Assembly (NCBI RefSeq): GCF_034932185.1
Contig: NZ_JAYGHW010000092.1
Span: 1 to 64,000, forward strand
Reading direction: 5' to 3'
Length of the DNA stretch: 64,000 nt
From: Spirulina sp034932185
GTDB taxonomy: Bacteria; Cyanobacteriota; Cyanobacteriia; Cyanobacteriales; Spirulinaceae
Shown here: piece by piece, positions 16,460-25,745 of the stretch
Layout of the letters: each line of letters starts with the position of its first letter
How positions within the stretch are numbered: the stretch's first letter is position 1
Position numbers and translations under genes: made by a program
The notes under the pieces: generated by a model
Database searches by the model: none
What the model was told of the DNA's origin: nothing
Seen by the model: the letters and a program-made list of their open reading frames with translations, nothing else

Positions 16460-17713
16460 TTAACGAGACTGACGCAATCTTTTGCGTTTGGGAATGACAT
16501 TATCAGGAATATCCCAATATTTTGATGATTGCATCATGTTATAGTGCAAAATTTTCTCATCTTGTTGACTAAGTATGTAGGTTTTTAATGCTTGGGAATT
16601 CAGTTCCATGGCTTTAATAATTTCACAGCCTAGGGATTTAGCCAAAAAGGGAATAACCGCGTTGCCAATCTCTCTAAAACCATGCCAAATAGTATGATGA
16701 AAACGAAACCAATCGGGAAAAGTATGTAACCTTGCGGCTTCCCTCACAGTAATACACCGAGGAACACCATAATGAATCGGTCTAGGGGCTGTATAGGCCC
16801 CTTTATCTCGGGTAGTTCCCGCCCTCAAGGTATTACATTGGCCATGGGCAGATAATTTAAAAAATCGGCTGATGGATTCTACCGTTCCGGAAGGGGTTGC
16901 TTGAAAGCGATCAATGGATTTTTGACTATGGTTTGATCCGATGTGGCCATAAACGAAGGGAGAAATTTGTCGCTGATGGCACAAATTAAATTCGCCGCTG
17001 GGCTGGAGGGCAAAGCTTTTTCTAAAGCCGGAATAATCTAATTGTGTGGCTTGAATACCTTGGTCATATTTTCGATAGGGATAGTGTGTGATTAGATCAC
17101 CAATGGCTTGTTCACAGGTTGGTATTGAATTTATTTCTAAATGGGTTTTTTGAGGATAAAGGGCTGGATTTACGTCGAGTCTGGAGCCGATGAGAATGAG
17201 TCGTTTTCGATTTTGGGGCGCACCGTAATGAGATGCATTTAAAATTGCAATGGGTTTTTGGATTGAATAACCGATTTTTTCAAATGCGATGATTAATTCC
17301 GCTAAAAATTTTTGATGTTGACCAGAGGCAATGCCAGGAACATTTTCAAAGAGAAAATATTTAGGTTTGAGCGATTTAATGAGTCGCAGGTATTGAAAAA
17401 CGAGGGAGTTTCTGGGATCATCTAGTTGCCTTTTGCCCATGTGGGAGAAGCCTTGGCAGGGGGGCCCCCCTGCAATGAGATCAATTTCGCCATCAAATCC
17501 TTTACTGCTTAACGCCCGTAGCAAATCCTGAGGATTTAACTCAGCAATATCTTTGCAAATACTTGCGCCGTAGGGAAAATTAAAATGGTGTACAAGGCTA
17601 TGAATGGCATCAAATTCGACAGCGGCGGCAATATCAAATCCAGCAGCTTCTAAACCGAGGGACATTCCACCACATCCGGCAAACAGATCGATGGCTATGG
17701 GTCGTTTCATCAT
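16460..17713 (-). CDS. DNA (cytosine-5-)-methyltransferase, solitary
   Basis: 417 residues. All main C5-methylase motifs are seen in order: AIDLFAGCGGMS (I, SAM binding), GPPCQGFS (IV, catalytic Cys), FENVPG (VI), PQNRKRLILIG (VIII) and GNAVIPFLAKSLG (X). The target-recognition segment lies between VIII and X. No restriction endonuclease or Vsr gene is adjacent. Family knowledge: a solitary enzyme of this size and N-terminal style in Synechocystis (M.Ssp6803I) methylates CGATCG, the core of HIP1. This protein may do the same, but recognition sequence cannot be read from the primary sequence. The gene itself has no HIP1 site. Confidence 0.88.
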   Translation of the reverse strand: MMKRPIAIDLFAGCGGMSLGLEAAGFDIAAAVEFDAIHSLVHHFNFPYGASICKDIAELNPQDLLRALSSKGFDGEIDLIAGGPPCQGFSHMGKRQLDDPRNSLVFQYLRLIKSLKPKYFLFENVPGIASGQHQKFLAELIIAFEKIGYSIQKPIAILNASHYGAPQNRKRLILIGSRLDVNPALYPQKTHLEINSIPTCEQAIGDLITHYPYRKYDQGIQATQLDYSGFRKSFALQPSGEFNLCHQRQISPFVYGHIGSNHSQKSIDRFQATPSGTVESISRFFKLSAHGQCNTLRAGTTRDKGAYTAPRPIHYGVPRCITVREAARLHTFPDWFRFHHTIWHGFREIGNAVIPFLAKSLGCEIIKAMELNSQALKTYILSQQDEKILHYNMMQSSKYWDIPDNVIPKRKRLRQSR

Positions 17714-17741
17714 TTTAACGGATTGTTATATTTGGGCTAAA

Positions 17742-17812
17742 GGGTGCGTTGTCTGTAAGGTGGATCAGATGGATTCACGATCCAAAAGAGTAGCTCACGG
17801 CTGATGCACCCT
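17742..17812. repeat. Dispersed inverted repeat (GGGTGC / GCACCC family)
   Basis: AGGGTGCGTT on the left and GATGCACCCT on the right of a 71-base element between the methyltransferase and the cyclase, related to the element at 14585-14649. Confidence 0.55.
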
Positions 17813-17906
17813 CTTAAATCAGACACAGCAGAATGTTGATTTTAATCGGTGATGGGTCAGCCGACATTAAAACCCGGTTGCCCGTGGGGGCGAACAGTTG
17901 CCGCCT

Positions 17907-18896
17907 CTACTCGATGACGTTGTTGTCCCACAACAATTTATCAAGCAGGAAATTATCGAGGTTTTCAAAACTAGAGGCATAGGTGATCGTTGGGGTTTCG
18001 TAGCCTTTGAGGGATACGGTGTATTCGGTAAATCGCTGCTGGGCGCGACCTAGACCGGCGAGATAGTTATAGGTGGTTTCCCCAAGGGCGATGTCGTGCT
18101 TGATCTGTTTGGTGCAGGATTCTAAACGAAAAGCGGCGTTCACGGTATCACCAATGGCGGTGTAGTCGGGGCGATCGCCCGTCCCCGTATTGCCCACCAT
18201 CGCATAGCCGGTATTAATCCCCACACCAATGCGCAGGGGGAAAGGGAGCGTGTAGTGGTTGCCCAAATCGGCGGTCATTTTGTTGAGATCGCTCACCGCT
18301 TGGAAAATTTGGATCACCTCATCCTTGGCGATCGCCTGCTCTCCATGGAACCAAATCGACATCACCGCATCGCCAATATATTTATCCACCCAACTGCCGG
18401 AATCGCGAATAATTTTGCCCGCCTGGCGAAACCAATCGCCAATCAACTGGGAAAGAATTTTTTCATCAATTTTGCGCGTTAACACCGTGAAGTTGCGAAT
18501 ATCCACCACCAACACCGACATCAGACGGCGGACATGGAGGACAGAAGTTTGGGTATCTTTTTCCCCCAGCACGGCCGGCTCCTCTTCCCCTGGGTTGAAA
18601 AAGTGGAGTTCGCTTTGGCCAAAGGTGACGCGATCGCTATGGGTCAGCACCATCGGCACATTCACCCGCCGCCCATTGATAAACGTACCGTTGCGACTGC
18701 CTAAATCAATCAGATAAAAAATCCCCGTTTCGGTATATTGCAACATCGCATGGTTGCGGGAAATCCAGCGATCGGGGATCACAAAATGGTTTTCTGCGCC
18801 ACGGCCTACCGTCCAATGGTTGCGCCCGACCAAGGGGAGATAGCGTTTTCCATTGGCAGTGCGCAACAGTAGATAGGGAATAACTCCCGAAGGCAT
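17907..18896 (-). CDS. FHA-domain class III adenylate cyclase
   Basis: About 329 residues. Residues 10-100 are an FHA phosphothreonine-binding domain (WTVGRGAENHFVIPD, WISRNHA, DLGSRNGTFING). The rest is a class III nucleotide cyclase: metal Asp in SVLVVDIRNFT, second metal Asp and substrate Lys in WVDKYIGDAVMSIW, and YTAIGDTVNAAFRLES with the Thr, Asn and Arg expected of a bacterial adenylate cyclase. All catalytic residues are present, so it should make cAMP; input is probably a phosphorylated partner through FHA. ATG 18896 starts the FHA-containing product; an upstream in-frame GTG at 18965 is possible. Confidence 0.87.
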   Translation of the reverse strand: MPSGVIPYLLLRTANGKRYLPLVGRNHWTVGRGAENHFVIPDRWISRNHAMLQYTETGIFYLIDLGSRNGTFINGRRVNVPMVLTHSDRVTFGQSELHFFNPGEEEPAVLGEKDTQTSVLHVRRLMSVLVVDIRNFTVLTRKIDEKILSQLIGDWFRQAGKIIRDSGSWVDKYIGDAVMSIWFHGEQAIAKDEVIQIFQAVSDLNKMTADLGNHYTLPFPLRIGVGINTGYAMVGNTGTGDRPDYTAIGDTVNAAFRLESCTKQIKHDIALGETTYNYLAGLGRAQQRFTEYTVSLKGYETPTITYASSFENLDNFLLDKLLWDNNVIE

Positions 18897-18989
18897 ACAG
18901 AAAATCTCGCTAGGCAACGTTGGGGGATTTAACTGTATTTTAGGGGGGGATTTGCAAAATGCCACGGCCTGATTTTTTCACCCCGCCCG

Positions 18990-19685
18990 TCAAAGCACCA
19001 AATACACCGAAGCCCAAAAAATACCATCCACCAGTAAGGTACTCAACACCGCGCCACTAAATACCCAAGTGGCGGGACTGTTGGTTTTGAGGGGAAGGCA
19101 ACCGATCAGCAGGAGGAGCGTCACCAGCGTTGCGGCACAACCCAGGCCCCAAGGGGTTTCCATTTTAGCCACGGCTTCCCGCAATAGGATGGAAATATTC
19201 TCCGGCGGAGCGTTGATCGCCTGTCGCCAGTAAGGGATCAAATCCGTGAGGTAAAAATAGCCATCGGTGATCGCCGTTCCCACCAGGGAACCGAGGTAAA
19301 AGCTATGGCCGACTTTGCCCACGCCGGTATAGAGGCCCCAGAGGGCGAGGGGGAGGGCCAGGGCTTCAATGGGCAAATGGAGTAATGGCTCACTGCGCCA
19401 CCAACCCCAATAGAGCGAACCCGCCAGCCAACTCCAGCTAAACCCCTGTAATAAATCCCCCCACCACCGTTGGGGATAGCGATAACCCAGCCACACCCCC
19501 GCCAACCAGAGCAGCAGCGTACAACCTAAGCTCACCCAGGGAAAACTCCGCACCAGGGGGGCTTGGAGAAACACCGGGATCGAAACGAGGAAGCAAGCCC
19601 AACCAAAGGCGGGCCAAGGTCTGCGGCGGGTAGGAGCGGGAGATTCAACCTCAACGCCTAAAAAAAACCAAGTCAGTTCAAACAA
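18990..19685 (-). CDS. DUF3120 membrane protein
   Basis: 231 residues with about six membrane segments and W-rich loops (WWGDLLQGFSWSWLAGSLYWGWW). It matches the cyanobacterial/plastid DUF3120 family. No function is known. The only in-frame start that gives full length is TTG at 19685, with no clear ribosome site. It lies 93 bases upstream of the cyclase ATG on the same strand and may share its transcript. Confidence 0.75.
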   Translation of the reverse strand: MFELTWFFLGVEVESPAPTRRRPWPAFGWACFLVSIPVFLQAPLVRSFPWVSLGCTLLLWLAGVWLGYRYPQRWWGDLLQGFSWSWLAGSLYWGWWRSEPLLHLPIEALALPLALWGLYTGVGKVGHSFYLGSLVGTAITDGYFYLTDLIPYWRQAINAPPENISILLREAVAKMETPWGLGCAATLVTLLLLIGCLPLKTNSPATWVFSGAVLSTLLVDGIFWASVYLVL

Positions 19686-20136
19686 GGGTGTGGCCGGTTC
19701 GTTGCAAATCTTTACCTTAATTAAGATAACATGTTTTTATCCGACCGATTCAAAGGGGCAATGGTTTTTACCCCTTACCCCATCAACTTTTAGAGCATAT
19801 CCCCCCTAGGGGCAGTCATTCATAATTGCCAAACTGGAAAAACTGGTGCATCCCAAGAGAATCGCCAATTGTGCAAAGCCTCCCCCTCTAGGGGCGTTGG
19901 CGTAAGCCTGCTGGAGGCACAAAAATTTTTCGCCCCCACACCAAACGCAGCCCCTATGGATAATGCAGTTCTACGGGTGCATGGAGGTAGTAGCCCTCCA
20001 GCAGTTCAGCACTTGGTTCTGCCACGTCACGAAATAATGACAGAAATAATTGGGAGTTTGACAGCCTTGTTTGTGTAGAACAGGCATAAAAGGCAATTCA
20101 TTAATACCTGTGCTCTACTATATCACTCAATCGCCA
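19686..20136. other. Intergenic region at the left edge of the AT-rich island
   Basis: 451 bases without a supported gene. It contains a composite palindrome element at 19887-19938 (the same as 14668-14722). Beyond about 20030 the base composition becomes AT-rich and HIP1 disappears. No tRNA, integrase or clear attachment repeat was found. Confidence 0.6.
19887..19938. repeat. Composite dispersed palindrome with insert
   Basis: GGGGCG and TTTTTCGCCCCC arms enclose an insert (GTTGGCGTAAGCCTGCTGGA, then GGCAC), matching the element at 14668-14722. Confidence 0.7.
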
Positions 20137-20179
20137 TCAAGGCTTTTGTACTCCGCTATCAAGGCTTTTGTACTCCCTG
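20136..20179. repeat. 22-bp tandem duplication over the ddmE-like stop codon
   Basis: Two adjacent copies of a 22-bp unit (ATCAAGGCTTTTGTACTCC plus 3 bases) at 20136-20157 and 20158-20179. Because 22 is not a multiple of 3, the copy shifts the frame: the present protein ends SLDSGVQKP, whereas one copy would give SLDGD. Confidence 0.85.
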
Positions 20180-22293
20180 ATGTACTTAAACGGAAAAGGG
20201 ATCACCGTACTCTGCCCTGTACGGACAAAATCAACATCCATCGTTGGCAAAATTTCTCGAAATACCAATTTTGAGCCATTCACTGCAACAATTTTACGAA
20301 TATGACAGGCATCTTTGAAAGAAAATTTCACATTATTACGCTTATCTCCAACAAAATAATATGCTTCTGTTTCTGTCTCACCAAAATACTTAATGTTCAG
20401 CGATGCATCGAACAAGTCATCTTTACTTTGATTATCCTGTGGAAATTTCAATCGAACATAATATTTAGTCAAAAGAAAGTCAATAAAAGACTTAGCTTCT
20501 GTTGTGATATTGGCATCTTTACCTTGCCTCTTTGTTCCTAAATTTTGAGCAATTAATGACTTCAACTCACTCTTTGAAAGGGTTTGCTTCCCGATCTTGT
20601 GAAGTTGTGATGAAAAGGCTTTCAGCTTATCAGAATTAAGCTTTGGGTTTTCTTGAGAAAATTCTTCTACTACTTCAGCTAAAATTTCTCCAGATTGCAT
20701 GTTTTCAGGAAGATCAGTTTCAAGTTCTTGAAGAATGGATTCAATTTCATGAAGATTAGGAAGACTAATTTCATCAGTGCGAAAAATAAGGTTAATATCA
20801 TTTTCCTCTGAAACAATAAGTCCTTCAAAAGTAAGATTACGTTCGTCTTGTTTTTTTTCATAGATTAAATCAACATAATGCTGATATTGTTGATGCCCAA
20901 AGAGTGATGTTCCATCCAACTCTCGAAATTCAAACTGGCCATCAGGCATAATTTCCATAAAAATAAACTTGTTTTCCTCTTCATGACATGTTACAAAAGT
21001 CCAATTCTTAAGAGACTTTAGTTTACTCCAATCAAACAAGCTTAACTTTTTTAAACCAATATCACGTTTAATGAGTAATTCTTTAACAATGGTTTTAACG
21101 ATAGCATCAGTTGCGATCACTATTGACTCAACAGTAATATGTTGGCGTTGGAACTCATGGGTTGATAAAAGATATTCATCTTCACATCCCATTTTTTCAT
21201 AATACAGAGCATTATGAATGATTCGGAAATTAAGAGATCCTGCTTTATCTCGTTTTCCTATGGTAATAAGTTTGCTGTCTGTAATGTATTGGGCAAGGGA
21301 GTCTTTCAGTGAACTTATCAGTTTTACTGATTCTTCACTATTAACTCTGTCAACTATCCGGATCGGTTGGTTATCGAGTTGTACATATAATTGACTTGGG
21401 TTCTTCAGTAGAGAATTTTTGAGTTCAATTATATGCTCAGGATCTCGTGACAACAACTCAACTTTCATATACTTTGATAAGCGATTCTTGATATTATTGA
21501 GAACAGAATGTAATATGCCAGCACGACTTTTTTGGAAAGTATCAACGCTACCAAAATCAAGAAATGGGATTGACGCTCTTTTGTTTTGCAACCCTGATTG
21601 AACATAGACTAATTTTTTATCAATATTGCCATCACGAGGCAAACGTCTCCGGAGACTGCCAGTGGATTCTTGAAAAATATAGTTTGGTCCACTAAGAGAA
21701 TTTTGCAGAGCTTTTCTCCGTTTTTCATCAGTTGTCTTTTTTAGCTCAGAAAGAACAGCAACTTCCTTGCGATAGCGAACAATACTAACATTAAGCAAAT
21801 AATCAGAATTGATCACGATTTTTGCCACATCAAGATAGTCTTTGGGTTTGATATCAGGTACAAGCAGCAATGAGCCAGTGAGGTTACAGTAGTGATATTG
21901 AGCAAATCTTGAGCGTGATGAAGAAAGTGAGTTTAAAAGAATTTGAGCAAGCCATGCTTCACAAATACAGTCAGCAGTACCATGTTGTGAAGCTTTTGGA
22001 AGCACCTCAGTTACGATACTTTCATTAAATTTATCATCAGATTTGATACGAGAAACAAAGTTATATACACCCACTTGCTCTATTTGTTTTTTCTTGAACA
22101 TTGCATAGGCATATTTCCCATACTGAAACATTACAGCATCTGCTTGATAATCTTCACCTATTAAACTATCTAATTGTTCAGCTCCTCGCCAATTACCTTT
22201 ACGATCAGTTCGCACGAAACGAATAAATACAAAGTCTTTTTGAATGGCATCAATTTCAAAATTAATTTTTAGCTTGTTTGTATGAATACTCAT
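20137..22293 (-). CDS. ddmE: Predicted DdmE-like Argonaute-family partner of the helicase-nuclease
   Basis: 718 residues, no named family recognised with certainty. ATG 22293 overlaps the helicase stop as ATGA, and AAGGAG lies 9 bases upstream, so it is translationally coupled to the helicase. Visible blocks: KSRAGILHSVLNNIKNRLSKYM near 260, a basic-hydrophobic RIIHNALYYEKMGCEDEY near 360, RQHITVES near 386, and a C-terminal TVIPFPFKYIREY. No DEDX nuclease tetrad is evident, as expected for a catalytically dead prokaryotic Argonaute. Size, order and coupling to a DdmD-type helicase suggest DdmE, the guide-binding subunit of a plasmid-defence system. This is inference; the alternative is an unnamed partner of the same helicase. 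AT-rich, without HIP1. Its C-terminus was altered by a 22-bp duplication. Confidence 0.55.
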   Translation of the reverse strand: MSIHTNKLKINFEIDAIQKDFVFIRFVRTDRKGNWRGAEQLDSLIGEDYQADAVMFQYGKYAYAMFKKKQIEQVGVYNFVSRIKSDDKFNESIVTEVLPKASQHGTADCICEAWLAQILLNSLSSSRSRFAQYHYCNLTGSLLLVPDIKPKDYLDVAKIVINSDYLLNVSIVRYRKEVAVLSELKKTTDEKRRKALQNSLSGPNYIFQESTGSLRRRLPRDGNIDKKLVYVQSGLQNKRASIPFLDFGSVDTFQKSRAGILHSVLNNIKNRLSKYMKVELLSRDPEHIIELKNSLLKNPSQLYVQLDNQPIRIVDRVNSEESVKLISSLKDSLAQYITDSKLITIGKRDKAGSLNFRIIHNALYYEKMGCEDEYLLSTHEFQRQHITVESIVIATDAIVKTIVKELLIKRDIGLKKLSLFDWSKLKSLKNWTFVTCHEEENKFIFMEIMPDGQFEFRELDGTSLFGHQQYQHYVDLIYEKKQDERNLTFEGLIVSEENDINLIFRTDEISLPNLHEIESILQELETDLPENMQSGEILAEVVEEFSQENPKLNSDKLKAFSSQLHKIGKQTLSKSELKSLIAQNLGTKRQGKDANITTEAKSFIDFLLTKYYVRLKFPQDNQSKDDLFDASLNIKYFGETETEAYYFVGDKRNNVKFSFKDACHIRKIVAVNGSKLVFREILPTMDVDFVRTGQSTVIPFPFKYIREYKSLDSGVQKP

Positions 22294-25200
22294 GTGCAAA
22301 ACTCCTTGAGAAGAAATGTTATTACGTTATTATCGATATTACCATTTTGGCAGAGATATGGAATTTCGATAACTCGTTCATTTGAAATTACAGGGAAAAA
22401 ATTTGTATTTTGAGTTCCAAGTATGTTGACGATGAACACTCTGGAAGCATTAATACGTTCCATTTTCTCATGAATTTTTTTAAGTGATTTTTCAGCATCA
22501 ACAGCAACATGATCATTCCAGAGTTTAAAGTCAACATAGCTACCTTGATCTGTTTTAAAATCAAAACATTCAAATTCCTCCACACTTAATTCTGAAAGCT
22601 TTATGTTTAAAAAATACTCAAAGATATGCTTTCCACTGACTTCACCCAATACTCCTTTATAAATATTGTTGAACATCGGTGGTGTCAAAATATGTTTAGA
22701 TTTTGGAAAACTTGTTGCCCATCCAGATTTCGTAAATAGATCGCGTAATATTTTGATTTCCATTAATTCAGCAAGACGGGCTGAACGCTCACTAACTTCT
22801 TTTTCACCATACTCTTCAGAGAAGAAGATTTCTATATCTCTGTAGTCATTTTGTTCGGAGTAACGATATGAACATGAAGATTCTGGCAATTCAACATAAA
22901 TGTTTCCCCAGTTTGTGTTATATGAATCTGTTTCTGAAACTGCTGGTTGACGAAGTACCTGTTCTCGAAGAGCTTGCCATTCTGCCACAGTTTCTGGTGT
23001 CCAAGGAGTTTTCAATTGTCGCTGGATATACGCCGTTGTCCGATTACTCCGTGATGATGCGCGATTTTGTGCTTCAATCCACTGATCAGCTTGTTCTGTA
23101 TATTTCCCCGCAGATTCGAGAAGAGTATCATATTCATGAACTGTAATAACATCCTCCGGTAGAGAAACACGAGCAAGATGTTTTTGGATTGATGCATCAG
23201 CAAGAATATGAATAGTTTGAGCTTTCATATTTGTCCGGCATATTCGCCCTACAGCCTGAATGATTATTTTATTCACGAAACGCGCATAAGCATCAGTTTG
23301 ATACAGATTACTATAATCTTCAGCACTTCGGTTGTACCTCTGTCTTCCAACATAACGAAAAAAAGCTTCATTCAGTTTGTTTTTGAAAATCCTGGGAGAA
23401 ATAGCACCATTTTCAACAAAAAACTCTAACTGAAAAATATATTTTATGAAGCTTTGATTGTCAATGTCATTGTCATAGATATTTACAAGAAGATTCGTTG
23501 GACGATCAAGGTATATCCCGTTAATATCCATTTCAATTCGTTTTGGAAATTTATTAATATGTATAGGATTTAAAGATTGAGGAATCGGGTATTGGATGTT
23601 TTGACCTGATCCGATAGTTTGATAAGTAGAAATGATAAATCTGCGTTTTCCCTGTGCTAGTTCATGAGTTAGTTTTTCCTTATTTTCTTCAAACTGTTCG
23701 CTGCTGAGTACGACGACTATATCTGTTATGTCTTCGTTCGCTACATCACTCGTTTTCTCTACTAAGAGACTTGCATACTCGTGAAAAACATTTAGATCGA
23801 ACAAGGAATCTCCACATTTAGGAAATTTATTAAAAAGAGAGAGAAATGCGTGACAGTCCCGATGTTCTAAAAAATATTTCCACGCAGTTAAAGTACGAAC
23901 ATATCGACAAAAAACATTCTCAATGCGGGATTTTTCCAAATTAGTGTATTGCAGTTTATTCCAGAGGGCTTGTGCTGCTTCTTGATCATCAAGAAGATGC
24001 TCAAGTTCATCAATAGCCTGTTGATGACAGTCAATTTTACAAAATACTGTGTTAATTGAGATACTATCATAACCCTCAATTGACTGATTATATGCATCTT
24101 TTAGTCTGTCAAGAGTTTTGCCTGTTAATCGCACAAATGTACTATCTAATTGTGCTTTCAAATACTCAAGATCGTAGTTTCCAATGTTGGTATAGAGTCC
24201 CGCAGTGGCAGAGATGCCAACAACCATTGCCTTAGAACACACGTTAACCAAAAACGATTCTGGTGTTTGGTTAAAGTTATACATATAAATTTTTGACAAT
24301 GTATCGTGCTCATTGCTATCAACAATGTCATAATAACGAAAACCGTTGTCGTAGAAGCTTTGACGTTCAAGAGTGCTTTTTTCTGATCCTATGCCATAAG
24401 GCATATTGCCTTCCATAATGTTTTTTGTTAAAAATGCCACATTTTCACTATCAAGACGAAAATGATTGAGGACAGTTCGTATTGCCAACTCAAGGGGAAA
24501 AGTTTCTCGTATTAATTCATTTTCTTGTTTTAAATGACAATAATTATGGGCTAGATAGCCAATTCCTCTTTGAAAATAGCTCAAAAAACCTGAGATTTCG
24601 TTGAGTAGTGAACGAATATCTACACCAACTTTTTGGGATTTAGGCTCAACAGCCGTTATCCAATTTGAGCAATTTTCTAAGTCAGCAATAATTCTGATCG
24701 ACTTATGGTGAGCATCCAGAACAGAATGAAACTGATAGTCATAGAACAGGAAATTTCTTTTCTTCGTTGAAAAATCTTCATGTGACTTGCATGTATGCTG
24801 AAGATTATACCTACTGAATATTGCTGTTGCTTTTTCACGAAGTTCATCAATTATTTGTGGTAGTGATGGCCAATTTTTTTTAGAAGTGGTTTGAGCATTC
24901 TTACGCCACATTGATTCTTTGATTAATCCTTGAGGGCACTCACTTTGTACAAGATGATTATGAATACTTAAAAATAAATTAAGAAGATCTATGCGATGTT
25001 GTAACCCTGAGTCAATGATATTCTTGAGGACAGTATCTTTAGTTGTATCAAATTCATCAATAAAAATAAGAGAATTTTTGATCAGACGGTCACATACGTG
25101 TAAATGATACGAACGCTCAATAAGTGTTGTATTCTTCAGAAAAAATTTATCCATACTCAAAAACAAAACTGTGCGTTCATCAGTAAATACAGCAGGATAA

Positions 25201-25745
25201 AGCTTTCCAATCCATTGATAATGCGGATCATCCTTGATTGCACTTAATCGCTCTTTTTTTGTTTTGAACTTATCTAGAGAATCTGTGATCGATTTCCGAA
25301 ACTCAGGCTCAATTTGTTTTCTGATTTCAGATTTAAGAGATAATTGAACTTCTTTAGGGAGTTTATTTTTTGGGTTTGAGAGTGTTTGAATATAAGATTG
25401 AAGTTTGGAATACGTTGGATTTTTGAATTGCTCAGGAATTTCACTACTAACACTCAGTAAATTTTGTTTAATTGCATCAAGGTTAGAATCGATGAATAGA
25501 ACATGTTGATCAAATTCTTCTTCTTTTTGATTCGCAATAAATCGTTCTTTAAGATCCTGAATTGGCAAATTCTTTTTTAAATTTGTTATAAAAAGAATTT
25601 TTCGATTTTGCGCAGCAAATTCTTCATAGTGTTCATAAATAAAATTAAGAACGCTGTGTGTTTTTCCAAATCCGGTTGGCATACTTAATAATAGCAGCCC
25701 TGATTTTAATTCGCCACAACAGTATTCGCTAAGTACTTTTTTCAT
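22290..25745 (-). CDS. ddmD: SF2 helicase with C-terminal PD-(D/E)XK nuclease, DdmD-like
   Basis: 1151 residues. Helicase motifs in order: Walker A MPTGFGKT (22-29), a DEFD Walker B variant (230-233), SAT (512-514), STYQTIGSGQN (706-716, motif V) and QAVGRICR (830-837, motif VI). Near the C-terminus a PD-(D/E)XK-type core is seen: E1035, E1043 and, after a hairpin, D1072-F-K1074 in VDFKLW. So it is a translocase fused to a nuclease. Family knowledge: DdmD of Vibrio cholerae has this layout, about 1190 residues, and is encoded just before DdmE; DdmE uses a DNA guide to load DdmD, which degrades plasmid DNA. The ATG is the first start after an in-frame TAA 15 bases upstream. AT-rich with no HIP1, consistent with horizontal gain. 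Confidence 0.65.
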   Translation of the reverse strand: MKKVLSEYCCGELKSGLLLLSMPTGFGKTHSVLNFIYEHYEEFAAQNRKILFITNLKKNLPIQDLKERFIANQKEEEFDQHVLFIDSNLDAIKQNLLSVSSEIPEQFKNPTYSKLQSYIQTLSNPKNKLPKEVQLSLKSEIRKQIEPEFRKSITDSLDKFKTKKERLSAIKDDPHYQWIGKLYPAVFTDERTVLFLSMDKFFLKNTTLIERSYHLHVCDRLIKNSLIFIDEFDTTKDTVLKNIIDSGLQHRIDLLNLFLSIHNHLVQSECPQGLIKESMWRKNAQTTSKKNWPSLPQIIDELREKATAIFSRYNLQHTCKSHEDFSTKKRNFLFYDYQFHSVLDAHHKSIRIIADLENCSNWITAVEPKSQKVGVDIRSLLNEISGFLSYFQRGIGYLAHNYCHLKQENELIRETFPLELAIRTVLNHFRLDSENVAFLTKNIMEGNMPYGIGSEKSTLERQSFYDNGFRYYDIVDSNEHDTLSKIYMYNFNQTPESFLVNVCSKAMVVGISATAGLYTNIGNYDLEYLKAQLDSTFVRLTGKTLDRLKDAYNQSIEGYDSISINTVFCKIDCHQQAIDELEHLLDDQEAAQALWNKLQYTNLEKSRIENVFCRYVRTLTAWKYFLEHRDCHAFLSLFNKFPKCGDSLFDLNVFHEYASLLVEKTSDVANEDITDIVVVLSSEQFEENKEKLTHELAQGKRRFIISTYQTIGSGQNIQYPIPQSLNPIHINKFPKRIEMDINGIYLDRPTNLLVNIYDNDIDNQSFIKYIFQLEFFVENGAISPRIFKNKLNEAFFRYVGRQRYNRSAEDYSNLYQTDAYARFVNKIIIQAVGRICRTNMKAQTIHILADASIQKHLARVSLPEDVITVHEYDTLLESAGKYTEQADQWIEAQNRASSRSNRTTAYIQRQLKTPWTPETVAEWQALREQVLRQPAVSETDSYNTNWGNIYVELPESSCSYRYSEQNDYRDIEIFFSEEYGEKEVSERSARLAELMEIKILRDLFTKSGWATSFPKSKHILTPPMFNNIYKGVLGEVSGKHIFEYFLNIKLSELSVEEFECFDFKTDQGSYVDFKLWNDHVAVDAEKSLKKIHEKMERINASRVFIVNILGTQNTNFFPVISNERVIEIPYLCQNGNIDNNVITFLLKEFCT

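Noticed and set aside
20137..25745. Prophage or integrative element
   Set aside because: No integrase, transposase, tRNA or attachment repeat was found; only the two linked genes and a composition change.
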